Part shown: positions 6,771 to 14,000 of the stretch, one piece after another
Layout: the number at the start of each line of letters is the position of its first letter
Position numbering within the stretch: the stretch's first letter is position 1
Assembly (NCBI GenBank): GCA_051252095.1
Contig: JBPOFK010000026.1
Location: 1-20,954, forward strand
DNA: 20,954 nt
Direction: 5' to 3'
Source of the DNA: GCA-2401735 sp051252095
GTDB taxonomy: Bacteria; Pseudomonadota; Gammaproteobacteria; Burkholderiales; Methylophilaceae
Program-made: the position numbers and the translations under genes
The notes under the pieces: model-generated
Database searches by the model: none
Seen by the model: the letters and a program-made list of their open reading frames with translations, nothing else
What the model was told of the DNA's origin: nothing

Positions 6771-9371
6771 TTAAAACTCTTCCCAATCACCATCATCTGT
6801 GCCTGTTTTCGCAACAACTTTTTGTGTTGTTTGTTTAGGCGCTGATTGAGCAACTGACTTGGTTGCCGCTGGTTTAGCAGGTGCCCGCATTGGACTGTTG
6901 CTTACCCTACGCTCTTGTCTTTGCATGCCTTTTAACTTAAAGCCGCTGACTGTTTCCATTAGGCTAGTCGCCTGCTCTACGAGTGACTCAGCAGCTGCAG
7001 CAGCCTCTTCAACTAAGGCTGCATTTTGTTGCGTGACTTCGTCCATGCTGGTAATCGACGTATTCACTTGATCAATTCCTGTACTTTGCTCTGTAGAAGC
7101 GGCAGAAATTTCACCCATGATATCGGTCACACGCTGTACAGACTCAACAATCTCTTGCATCGTTTGTCCTGCGTCTTCAACCAACTTAGTTCCTTCTGAA
7201 GTTTTATTCACAGAGTCTGTAATCAACTCTTTAATTTCCTTAGCTGCACTGGCTGAACGTTGTGCCAGATTTCGTACCTCGCCAGCAACTACCGCAAACC
7301 CTCTACCTTGCTCACCTGCGCGTGCAGCCTCAACCGCAGCATTCAAAGCTAGAATATTGGTTTGGAAAGCAATGCCATCAATCACTGAAATAATGTCTTC
7401 AATTTTATGTGCGCTTTCATTAATAGCACTCATGGTATTGACCACTTTACCCACAACCTGCCCACCTTTAACTGCAACACCAGATGCCGCCGTTGCCAAT
7501 TGATTCGCTTGCAATGCATTCTCTGCATTTTGCTTCACGGTAGAAGCAAGCTCTTCCATGCTGGAAGCGGTTTCTTCTAGGCTTGATGCCTGCTCTTCTG
7601 TTCGGCTAGATAAGTCATTGTTGCCTGTAGCGATTTCGCCTGCAGCCGTATGGATCGTCTCACCTGCCTCAGTGACTTGCATTAGCACTTCTGTCATTTT
7701 ATCCATCAGCGCATTGACGCCATCACATAAACTAGCAATCGAACCAGTTTTACCATCCAATGAGACTCGGTTCTCAAGATTGCCTGCCTTTGCTTCCTCA
7801 ATTACGGCCTGAGACTCTTCAACAGCGTTTTCTAAAGCAGCAGCGTTGCTATGTTGTACTGTAATGTCAGTCGCAAATTTAACGACTTTAAAAGGCTTAC
7901 CACTCGGATCTAAAATAGGGTTGTAGCTCGCTTGCAGCCAAACTTCTTTACCACCTTTACCAATCCGCTTATATTGACCGTCATCAGCCTCACCGCGAGC
8001 CAATTTATCCCAAAAGGCTTTATATTCAGCACTCGCCTTATAAGCTGCATCTACAAACATACTGTGGTGATTCCCCACAATTTCTTTTTCAGTGTATCCA
8101 GTAACGTTGGCAAAATTATCATTAACTGCAAGAATGTTCCCTTTTGTATCAAATTCGATTACGCCCATTACTTTACTAATGGCTGTCAATTGTCCAGAAT
8201 AGTCCGCATTCTTTTTTTGTACGGCAGTAATATCAGTTGCATATTTAACGACTTTAAAAGCTTTTCCATCCAAACCATAAATTGGGTTGTAAGATGCTTG
8301 CAACCAAATATCTTTACCATCCTTGCCAACACGTCTATAGACACCTTGGTCAGCTTCACCTCGACCCAATTTATCCCAGAAATCTTTATATTCTTTGCTA
8401 GACTTATATGCCGCATCTACAAACATGCTATGGTGACTGCCAACTACTTCTTTTTCAGAGTAACCTGTTACATTGAGAAAGTTTTCATTGGCTGCAAGAA
8501 TATTACCTTTGAGATCAAACTCAATTACACCTTGAATCTTGCTGATGGCTTGAAGCTGGCCTAGATAATTAATGGCTTCTTTCTTTTGTTCTGTAATACA
8601 AGCAGAAATAACACGAATACGAACAACCTTTCCATTCTCATCTACAACTGGGGCAAATGACCCTGAAAACCAAAGCTCCTTACCTTCCTTAGTTATTCTC
8701 TTGATTTGCATTTTTTGAGGGCTGCCATTTTTGACATTTTCCCAAAGAATTTTATATTCAGGGCTGTTGTAATCTTCTTCAGCCATCAGTTTACTGACGC
8801 TTTTGCCAATAAGCTCATCAAGTGTAAAGCCTAGTGTTTTTAACTCATTGTCATTTACACTTAACACCTTGCCATCTAGACTAAGCTCATAACTATTAAA
8901 TGCACTATTAAAAGCACGCTCAGTCGCCATTGTCTCGATTAGCTCTTCTTTTTGCTCTGTAATATCGGTAAAGTAACTAAAAATTTTAATTACCTTTTTT
9001 TCATTGTTTAAAACTGGTGCAAAACAACCTTGTGCCCATACCACTTCACCTGATTTTCCAATAAAACGATAAGTGTCAGATTGTGTGTTGCCTTCTTCTA
9101 AATTAAGCCAGAAATCTTTAATTTTTTTCTTGTCAGCTTCTGCATCTACTAAATCCTGATGTTGTAGTTTTACTAATTCCTTTTCTTTATAGCCTAATGC
9201 TTTTTGTGCATTTTTATTGGCACTCAAAATAGCACCATCCGCAGCATATTCAATGATGCAACGTTCATGATCAACCACCGAATAAAGTGTTCGCGCGGTT
9301 TCCAATTCAACCATTAATTTTTTTGACTCTTCCGTAGTATTAGCGATACGGTTTAAGATATTTGATAACAT
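6771..9371 (-). CDS. Cytoplasmic four-PAS methyl-accepting chemotaxis protein with CheR/CheB tether
   Basis: 866 aa from the ATG at 9371. No transmembrane segment or signal peptide is visible, so the receptor is soluble. Four PAS domains are recognisable at about 34-140, 153-261, 278-383 and 400-505, each closing with a TDIT- or CITEQ-like strand. PAS3 and PAS4 are near-copies (repeat period 122 residues; both carry the HHSMFVDAAYK and WLQASYNPI elements), of the type found in BdlA-like proteins, where PAS domains sense redox state or oxygen through a cofactor. One HAMP-like module (about 510-568) precedes the MCP signalling domain with the same 36-heptad tip as the neighbouring receptor. The last five residues, DWEEF, match the xWxxF pentapeptide that recruits CheR and CheB. 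An energy or redox taxis role is inferred. It lies 29 bp after cheW. Confidence 0.94.
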   Translation of the reverse strand: MLSNILNRIANTTEESKKLMVELETARTLYSVVDHERCIIEYAADGAILSANKNAQKALGYKEKELVKLQHQDLVDAEADKKKIKDFWLNLEEGNTQSDTYRFIGKSGEVVWAQGCFAPVLNNEKKVIKIFSYFTDITEQKEELIETMATERAFNSAFNSYELSLDGKVLSVNDNELKTLGFTLDELIGKSVSKLMAEEDYNSPEYKILWENVKNGSPQKMQIKRITKEGKELWFSGSFAPVVDENGKVVRIRVISACITEQKKEAINYLGQLQAISKIQGVIEFDLKGNILAANENFLNVTGYSEKEVVGSHHSMFVDAAYKSSKEYKDFWDKLGRGEADQGVYRRVGKDGKDIWLQASYNPIYGLDGKAFKVVKYATDITAVQKKNADYSGQLTAISKVMGVIEFDTKGNILAVNDNFANVTGYTEKEIVGNHHSMFVDAAYKASAEYKAFWDKLARGEADDGQYKRIGKGGKEVWLQASYNPILDPSGKPFKVVKFATDITVQHSNAAALENAVEESQAVIEEAKAGNLENRVSLDGKTGSIASLCDGVNALMDKMTEVLMQVTEAGETIHTAAGEIATGNNDLSSRTEEQASSLEETASSMEELASTVKQNAENALQANQLATAASGVAVKGGQVVGKVVNTMSAINESAHKIEDIISVIDGIAFQTNILALNAAVEAARAGEQGRGFAVVAGEVRNLAQRSASAAKEIKELITDSVNKTSEGTKLVEDAGQTMQEIVESVQRVTDIMGEISAASTEQSTGIDQVNTSITSMDEVTQQNAALVEEAAAAAESLVEQATSLMETVSGFKLKGMQRQERRVSNSPMRAPAKPAATKSVAQSAPKQTTQKVVAKTGTDDGDWEEF

Positions 9372-9378
9372 TTTCATA

Positions 9379-9383
9379 CTCCT
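9379..9383 (-). promoter_or_regulatory. Ribosome binding site deciding the PAS-MCP start
   Basis: AGGAG lies 7 nt before the ATG at 9371 and only 1 nt before the upstream in-frame ATG at 9377. This favours the shorter protein beginning MLSNILNRI. Confidence 0.7.
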
Positions 9384-9400
9384 GATAATTTATTTAACCG

Positions 9401-9910
9401 CTATTGCACAACTGCGTTATCAATCAATGCCATCTCATTGCTGGTCATTAATTGCTCTATATCCACCAAAATAAACATTTTTTCGTCTACTGTTGCTAAG
9501 CCAGTAATGTATTTCGTATCAATACTTGCAACGATATCGGGCACACTTCTTAGGTCTGTGCCTTTTAGGTTCATGACATCAGAAACGCCATCTACCACAA
9601 TGCCAACTACGCGACCATTAAGGTTCAAAATAATCACCACAGTAAATTCGTCATAAACAACTTTACCTAGGCCAAATTTAATCCGCAGGTCCACAATTGG
9701 TACAATCAAACCGCGTAGATTGACCACACCTTTAATAAACTCAGGTGTATTGGCAATCTTTGTCACAGGATCATAGCCACGAATTTCCTGCACCTTAAGG
9801 ATATCAATGCCGTAGGACTCATCCGCCAACACAAAAGTAAGATACTCTTGTGAAGCAACTGACCCTTCACCACTATTTGTTTCTACATTCGTTTCTGTAA
9901 CTGTACTCAT
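9401..9910 (-). CDS. cheW: CheW, receptor-kinase coupling protein
   Basis: 169 aa. A scaffold protein joining MCPs to CheA in the sensory array. After a disordered N-terminus of about 20 residues, the CheW beta-barrel shows FVLADESYGIDILKVQEI (26-43), GVVNLRGLIVPIVDLRIKF (61-79) and IVVDGVSDV (104-112), all typical of the family. The ATG overlaps the cheA stop by 4 bp (ATGA), so the two are translationally coupled and made in fixed proportion. Only this one cheW is present in the window, and it must serve both MCPs. Confidence 0.97.
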   Translation of the reverse strand: MSTVTETNVETNSGEGSVASQEYLTFVLADESYGIDILKVQEIRGYDPVTKIANTPEFIKGVVNLRGLIVPIVDLRIKFGLGKVVYDEFTVVIILNLNGRVVGIVVDGVSDVMNLKGTDLRSVPDIVASIDTKYITGLATVDEKMFILVDIEQLMTSNEMALIDNAVVQ

Positions 9911-12255
9911 GCGTAAGCTCCTTCTTTAATATTGCTTTGCCCCATCTTAATCACGGTGGGCACATCGATAATGAGTGCGACTGAACCATCACCCATGATG
10001 GTCGCGCCTGAAATGCCTTGAATTCTTCTGAAATTCGTCTCTAAACTCTTAATCACCACTTGTTGCTGTCCGACTAAAGCATCTACAAACAAAGCGGCTT
10101 TTTTACCTTCTGCTTCGATAATCACTAACACGCCTTCAGTTGGATGCATGATTTCGGTTTCTTGGTTAAATAATGCATAGAGTGGGATAATAGGCAGATA
10201 CTCACCACGCACGTGAACCATCAAACCTTCGCTGGTCACTGTTTTAATGTCTTCCATCTTAGGCTGCATGGTTTCCACAATCAGGTTAAGCGGCAACACA
10301 TAGAGACTCTCACCCAATGAGACTGACATACCATCTAAAATGGCTAATGTCAGTGGCAATGCAATCGAAATCGTTGTGCCATAACCCAATGCTGAACGGA
10401 TTTCTATTGAGCCGCCCATGGCTGCAATATTCCGTTTCACTACATCCATACCAACACCGCGACCAGAGACATCGGTTACCTGCTCAGCTGTTGAGAATCC
10501 AGGTGCAAAAATCAAACCAAACACCTCAGTGTCTGTCATGCTCTCACTAACGTCTAACCCATTAGATTTAGCTTTAGCAAGCAATTTATCTCGATTCAGA
10601 CCCGCACCATCATCCGTTACTTCAATAACAATACTGCCACCTTTATGTGCTGCAGAAAGTGTCAACTTACCTGTCTCACTCTTTCCAGCTGCTTTACGGC
10701 TTTCTGGACTTTCAACACCATGATCAACACTGTTACGTACTAAATGCGTCAGCGGATCTACTATCCGCTCAATCAGACCTTTATCTAACTCAGTCGTCGC
10801 ACCTTCGGTTACAAAATCAACTTTTTTATTTAATTTATTCGCTAAATCTCGCACCATGCGTGGGAAGCGTGAGAACACAAAGTCCATTGGCATCATCCGT
10901 ATCGACATCACAGATTCTTGCAAATCCCTTGTATTTCTTGTTAGCTGCGTCACACTATTGATGAGTGCCTCGTTTTGAACTGGATCCATTTCTGATACAC
11001 GCTGATCAATCATGGCTTGCGTAATCACAAGTTCACCCACCAAATTGATGAGTTGATCTACTTTTTCTACACCTACTCGGATAGAAGTGGTTTCAGTTGA
11101 CGCAGCTTTATCTGCTTTTTTGTTAGCATTTGCCGCAGGCTTAGCTGCAGGAGTTGCTTTTACATCAGTAGCTACTGTGTCTGGTTTGGTATCCTGTGCA
11201 CTCGCTGCTGCCTCTTCTGAAACAGGGGTATCATCGCCAATCAGCTCTGGTTTCTGCGCATCTTTATGTGGCTTGAATGGTGCAAAGAAACCGTAGCCTT
11301 CTTCAACATCATCTTTACCTTCCTCAGAAAATAAACCATAACCGACCTCTTCTTCAACCTGCACTTTTTCTTTTGGTGTCTTTTCATCCGCTTTTGTTAC
11401 TTTTGCTGCGGTAGTTGTTTTTGGTTCATCATCCGTAAATAAGCCAAAGCCTTCATCTTCTTCAATCTCAGCTTTTTCATTGACTGGTTCGGGTTGAGTA
11501 TCTTTTGCTTGTTCACCGGCACCCGCTTTGGTAATCACCAGATCATTTGGATCTAATACAAATGAGCAGATAGAAACAATGTCATCCTCTGAAGAGTCTG
11601 TTGTTAGAGTAAAGACATAGCGTCCATTGTCTTGCTTTTTAGAGGCCACTTCACCTAGCAAGCCTAGCTCTTCTTGTAGGTTATTAACGTCTTTGTCTGT
11701 GATTTCTGGCAGTACAATATTAAATACAGTAATGCCTTCTTCCGTCTCCTGCGCGGTGGCTTCACTCACCTCAGCTGCTTCAGTCTTTTCTGCTTCGGCT
11801 GCATTTTCTACTACAGCTTCCTGTTTTACTTCGGCAGCGGGCGCTTTTGGCTTAACGGCAACACTGCCCGCTTCAGAAAGTGATTTCAATGTCATTTGCA
11901 CATCAGCAACTTGATCTTGATTAACATCCGCGCCATTCCGATGACCATCTAACTCCATTTCAAGCACATCTTTTGCCGCTAGAAAAGCATCAACATGCTC
12001 AGTAGTGAGAGCCATTTCATGTTTACGGATTTTGTCTAAAAGGTTTTCAAGTACATGGGTAATCTCTGCCATGTCTGAAAATCCAAACGTTGCTGCGCCA
12101 CCTTTAATAGAATGGGCAGCACGGAATATCGCATTTAAATCTTCATTATCAGGGGCATCAATATCAAGACCAAGTAATAGCCTTTCTGCTTCCGCCAGGA
12201 GTTCTTCTGATTCATCAAAGAAGACTTCGTAAAATTGACTCATATCAACTGTCAT
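9907..12255 (-). CDS. cheA: CheA, chemotaxis histidine kinase
   Basis: 782 aa. It autophosphorylates and passes phosphate to CheY and CheB. P1 (about 1-105) carries H48 in FRAAHSIKGGAATFG. A CheY/CheB-binding P2-like domain is at about 173-242. P3 dimerisation (388-453) starts SIRVGVEKVDQLINLVGELV. P4 ATPase (454-633) shows the N box LVRNSVDHGVE, G1 VTDDGAGL and G2 GRGVGMDVVK. P5, the CheW-like domain, runs from about 638 to the end. The P2-P3 linker (243-387) is long, acidic and Ala/Lys-rich and contains three spaced aromatic motifs: EGFGLF (268-273), VGYGLF (304-309) and EGYGFF (319-324). GGAG lies 7 nt before the ATG, which supports the start at MTVDMSQ over the internal ATG. It lies 44 bp after cheY2. 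Confidence 0.97.
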   Translation of the reverse strand: MTVDMSQFYEVFFDESEELLAEAERLLLGLDIDAPDNEDLNAIFRAAHSIKGGAATFGFSDMAEITHVLENLLDKIRKHEMALTTEHVDAFLAAKDVLEMELDGHRNGADVNQDQVADVQMTLKSLSEAGSVAVKPKAPAAEVKQEAVVENAAEAEKTEAAEVSEATAQETEEGITVFNIVLPEITDKDVNNLQEELGLLGEVASKKQDNGRYVFTLTTDSSEDDIVSICSFVLDPNDLVITKAGAGEQAKDTQPEPVNEKAEIEEDEGFGLFTDDEPKTTTAAKVTKADEKTPKEKVQVEEEVGYGLFSEEGKDDVEEGYGFFAPFKPHKDAQKPELIGDDTPVSEEAAASAQDTKPDTVATDVKATPAAKPAANANKKADKAASTETTSIRVGVEKVDQLINLVGELVITQAMIDQRVSEMDPVQNEALINSVTQLTRNTRDLQESVMSIRMMPMDFVFSRFPRMVRDLANKLNKKVDFVTEGATTELDKGLIERIVDPLTHLVRNSVDHGVESPESRKAAGKSETGKLTLSAAHKGGSIVIEVTDDGAGLNRDKLLAKAKSNGLDVSESMTDTEVFGLIFAPGFSTAEQVTDVSGRGVGMDVVKRNIAAMGGSIEIRSALGYGTTISIALPLTLAILDGMSVSLGESLYVLPLNLIVETMQPKMEDIKTVTSEGLMVHVRGEYLPIIPLYALFNQETEIMHPTEGVLVIIEAEGKKAALFVDALVGQQQVVIKSLETNFRRIQGISGATIMGDGSVALIIDVPTVIKMGQSNIKEGAYA

Positions 12256-12299
12256 TATTGTGCTCCATCAGCAATCATTTATTAAAAAGTCCTTGCTCA

Positions 12300-12665
12300 T
12301 TAACCAATGACTTTTTGTACAACTTCGATTAATCTTTTTGGGTCAAATGGTTTAACTAACCAGCCATTTGCGCCAGCAGCTTTCCCTTTTGCTTTCATTT
12401 CATCGCTTGATTCTGTCGTCAGCATTAAAATAGGTACTTTTTGATAAGACGCCAATGAACGCAGATTCGTAATCATCGTTAGTCCATCCATGATCGGCAT
12501 ATTCTGGTCAGTCAACACTAAGTCAACCGTTTTATCTTTCGCTTTATTTAAACCATCTTGCCCATCAACTGCAGAGACAACCTCATAGCCTGCAGCTTTT
12601 AAACTAAAAGCTACCATCTGTCTTAGTGACCCTGAATCATCAACTGCTAAAATTGTTTTTGCCAT
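12300..12665 (-). CDS. Second CheY-type single-domain response regulator
   Basis: 121 aa receiver with D9/D10, phospho-acceptor D53 (LTDQNMPIMDG), T83/T84 and K105 (LVKPF). It differs from the cheY product at 469-858 in length, in its alpha4-beta5 surface, and in having W102 where the motor-binding CheY has Y106. It belongs to the small CheY paralogues commonly found directly upstream of cheA in betaproteobacteria. It may act as a phosphate sink, regulate another target, or be a second motor CheY; the sequence does not settle this. It lies 44 bp before cheA and 85 bp after the CheZ-like gene. A weak AGAG ribosome site precedes the ATG. Confidence 0.93.
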   Translation of the reverse strand: MAKTILAVDDSGSLRQMVAFSLKAAGYEVVSAVDGQDGLNKAKDKTVDLVLTDQNMPIMDGLTMITNLRSLASYQKVPILMLTTESSDEMKAKGKAAGANGWLVKPFDPKRLIEVVQKVIG

Positions 12666-12750
12666 CTTTTACTCTCACTTTTTGATTAAATAGGCATTGC
12701 CTGTTTATTAACAAAAGAACTACTTTCTTATACGGTTAAAAACCTTACAT

Positions 12751-13299
12751 TCAAAATAACTCGACCTCACCAGCGCTCATGTCATGCTGCTGTACTGATT
12801 TTCTCAGTCCGCCTTTGAGTGCATCATTTCGATGATGCAAACCAGCGCTCATTTCTTCTAACAACTTCACAATTTCCTGATGCTCATGCTCCGCATTCAT
12901 ATCATCACCATGAATGGCTAACGCAACTAAAGACTCTCTGAGCCCATCAACACGATTAATGACACGTTCAATCAATTGACTAGTCATATCTTGAAATTGC
13001 AAACCAGTGACTGCTGCATTCACTTCTTCTGCAATCTTTTTCCGCAACACCAGCACTTTGTGATAGCTGTCTTCTGGTATATCCGCTTCACTCAAAAGCT
13101 CATCTATTTCCAATTGTTGATGATTAACTGCCGAATTAATTGCCATAAAGCTCTCACCAAGCTTTTCAATCGCACCTGTTAATAAAAAAGCGGTTTGATT
13201 CAAATCAGCCTCAACCTCGAGTAAATGCTGTGCACCATGATCTGATACCGCTGTGAGCAACTGTCTCAACTCTGCTACTGGTAATTTTTTAGAAGCCAA
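12751..13299 (-). CDS. CheZ-like chemotaxis protein with a DxxxQ phosphatase motif
   Basis: About 182 aa, all-helical by pattern, with no transmembrane segment. The key segment VTGLQFQDMTSQLIERV lies near residues 97-113 of the 182-aa form. It contains D-M-T-S-Q, the same DxxxQ spacing and FQD(L/M)T(G/S)Q context as the catalytic D143/Q147 of E. coli CheZ. The rest is too diverged for a confident CheZ call. The protein ends AGEVELF, matching the CheD terminus. No in-frame ATG exists before about residue 62, so the start is non-ATG: the TTG at 13299 has AAAGG 7 nt upstream and is preferred, while another TTG at 13329 has no ribosome site. It is next to cheY2, as cheZ is next to cheY, so it is inferred to be a CheY-P phosphatase or a CheY-binding protein. 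Confidence 0.72.
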   Translation of the reverse strand: MASKKLPVAELRQLLTAVSDHGAQHLLEVEADLNQTAFLLTGAIEKLGESFMAINSAVNHQQLEIDELLSEADIPEDSYHKVLVLRKKIAEEVNAAVTGLQFQDMTSQLIERVINRVDGLRESLVALAIHGDDMNAEHEHQEIVKLLEEMSAGLHHRNDALKGGLRKSVQQHDMSAGEVELF

Positions 13300-13306
13300 T
13301 TTATTG

Positions 13307-13311
13307 CCTTT
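13307..13311 (-). promoter_or_regulatory. Ribosome binding site supporting a TTG start
   Basis: AAAGG on the minus strand, 7 nt before the TTG at 13299. It is the only plausible site near the beginning of the CheZ-like gene, which has no ATG in this region. Confidence 0.5.
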
Positions 13312-13393
13312 CTTGATGATTGCCGTCAAACAGTGACTGTTTAAATGATTTTTTTACCAAAAAATACATAGATAAAGAGATCGTTATTCAGTA

Positions 13394-13777
13394 TTAATGT
13401 ATGGCTTCTTCCATTAACAAATCGCTATCCAATTCGTCTAAAAAAGCACTTTTTTTCTTACATTCATCTAGCAGTTGACGCTGAATTTTTGCTTTGCGCT
13501 CCAGGCTAGCAATAATGTCTTGCTGCTCAAAAATAACGACATCAAGTCTTGAAAAAAAGCTACGGAACCCTTGGTGTGTATCTTCTGCCACATAGTGCTG
13601 CATTTCATTATCAAAGCGGTCTACATAGTCTTGACGGAAGTTGACTAACTTATCGTATTTAAACTGTGCATCCTTTAATTCCATTTCAGCTGCTTTACAG
13701 TTCTCTGTCGCAATTCTCAATTCTTTAGCTGCAAGTTCATTGACGATTAATTCATCGACTTTTGAGTTCAATATCAT
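13394..13777 (-). CDS. FliJ-like coiled-coil protein at the head of the che operon
   Basis: 127 aa from the ATG at 13777, chosen because GGAG lies 6 nt upstream; an ATG six codons earlier has no ribosome site. The protein is highly charged and heptad-rich throughout, with no membrane segment. Its centre, NFRQDYVDRFDNEM...THQGFRSFFSRLDVVIFEQQDIIAS, aligns by eye with the fliJ product of this window (TYKQDYIDQYNAQL...AHLNYQRFLQNLEQAIDGQAEMVIA), followed in both by R..L.....KK. It stops early, lacking the C-terminal basic region that FliJ has after that point. A FliJ paralogue is the best description; a role in export, as a chaperone, or as a chemotaxis adaptor is unknown. It is the first gene after the fliK terminator and probably heads the transcript into the CheZ-like gene, cheY2 and cheA. 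Confidence 0.7.
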   Translation of the reverse strand: MILNSKVDELIVNELAAKELRIATENCKAAEMELKDAQFKYDKLVNFRQDYVDRFDNEMQHYVAEDTHQGFRSFFSRLDVVIFEQQDIIASLERKAKIQRQLLDECKKKSAFLDELDSDLLMEEAIH

Positions 13778-13783
13778 TTTTCT

Positions 13784-13787
13784 CTCC
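13784..13787 (-). promoter_or_regulatory. Ribosome binding site deciding the FliJ-like start
   Basis: GGAG lies 6 nt before the ATG at 13777. The upstream in-frame ATG at 13795 has no comparable site, so the shorter protein beginning MILNSKVDEL is favoured. Confidence 0.6.
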
Positions 13788-13871
13788 GCATCCATTATTT
13801 AAGCTAGTCACTTTGTTTCAATAAGCTGCAATACACTTTGAAACCCTATAGTGTTACTGTACAAGAATAAA

Positions 13872-13900
13872 AAAATATTAATGGCTGGAATAAGTGGCAA
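13872..13900 (-). promoter_or_regulatory. Possible sigma-70 promoter of the receptor/kinase operon
   Basis: The minus strand reads TTGCCA, 17 nt, then TATTTT. That is 5 of 6 and 4 of 6 against the sigma-70 consensus with ideal spacing, between the fliK terminator and the FliJ-like gene. No FliA-type site with correct spacing was found here. The region is AT-rich, so chance matches are easy and the call is tentative. Confidence 0.35.
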
Positions 13901-13938
13901 AAAAAACCTTAATTCTCTTCTTTGTATTGAAAAACAAA

Positions 13939-13970
13939 AACGCCTAATCTCGTAAAGATGATTAGGCGTT
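13939..13970 (-). terminator. Rho-independent terminator after fliK
   Basis: Perfect 11-bp inverted repeat AACGCCTAATC (13939-13949) / GATTAGGCGTT (13960-13970) with a 10-nt loop. On the minus strand it is followed by TTTTTGTTTTTC. It lies 30 bp past the fliK stop and ends the fliF-fliK transcript. Confidence 0.92.
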
Positions 13971-14000
13971 GAATACTGAAGCGCAATGATTAATTAGTCG

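Noticed and set aside
7932..8564. Plus-strand open frame of 210 codons opposite the PAS-MCP
   Set aside because: Antisense to the duplicated PAS domains; its apparent internal repeat simply mirrors the PAS3/PAS4 duplication.
12692..12702. Palindrome AGGCATTGCCT before cheY2 as a terminator or operator
   Set aside because: Only a 4-bp stem with a 3-nt loop and no U-tract; this is expected by chance.
13394..13777. FliJ-like gene as a broken pseudogene of fliJ
   Set aside because: The frame is intact with a good ribosome site and its own operon context, and it differs from fliJ throughout rather than being a degraded copy.
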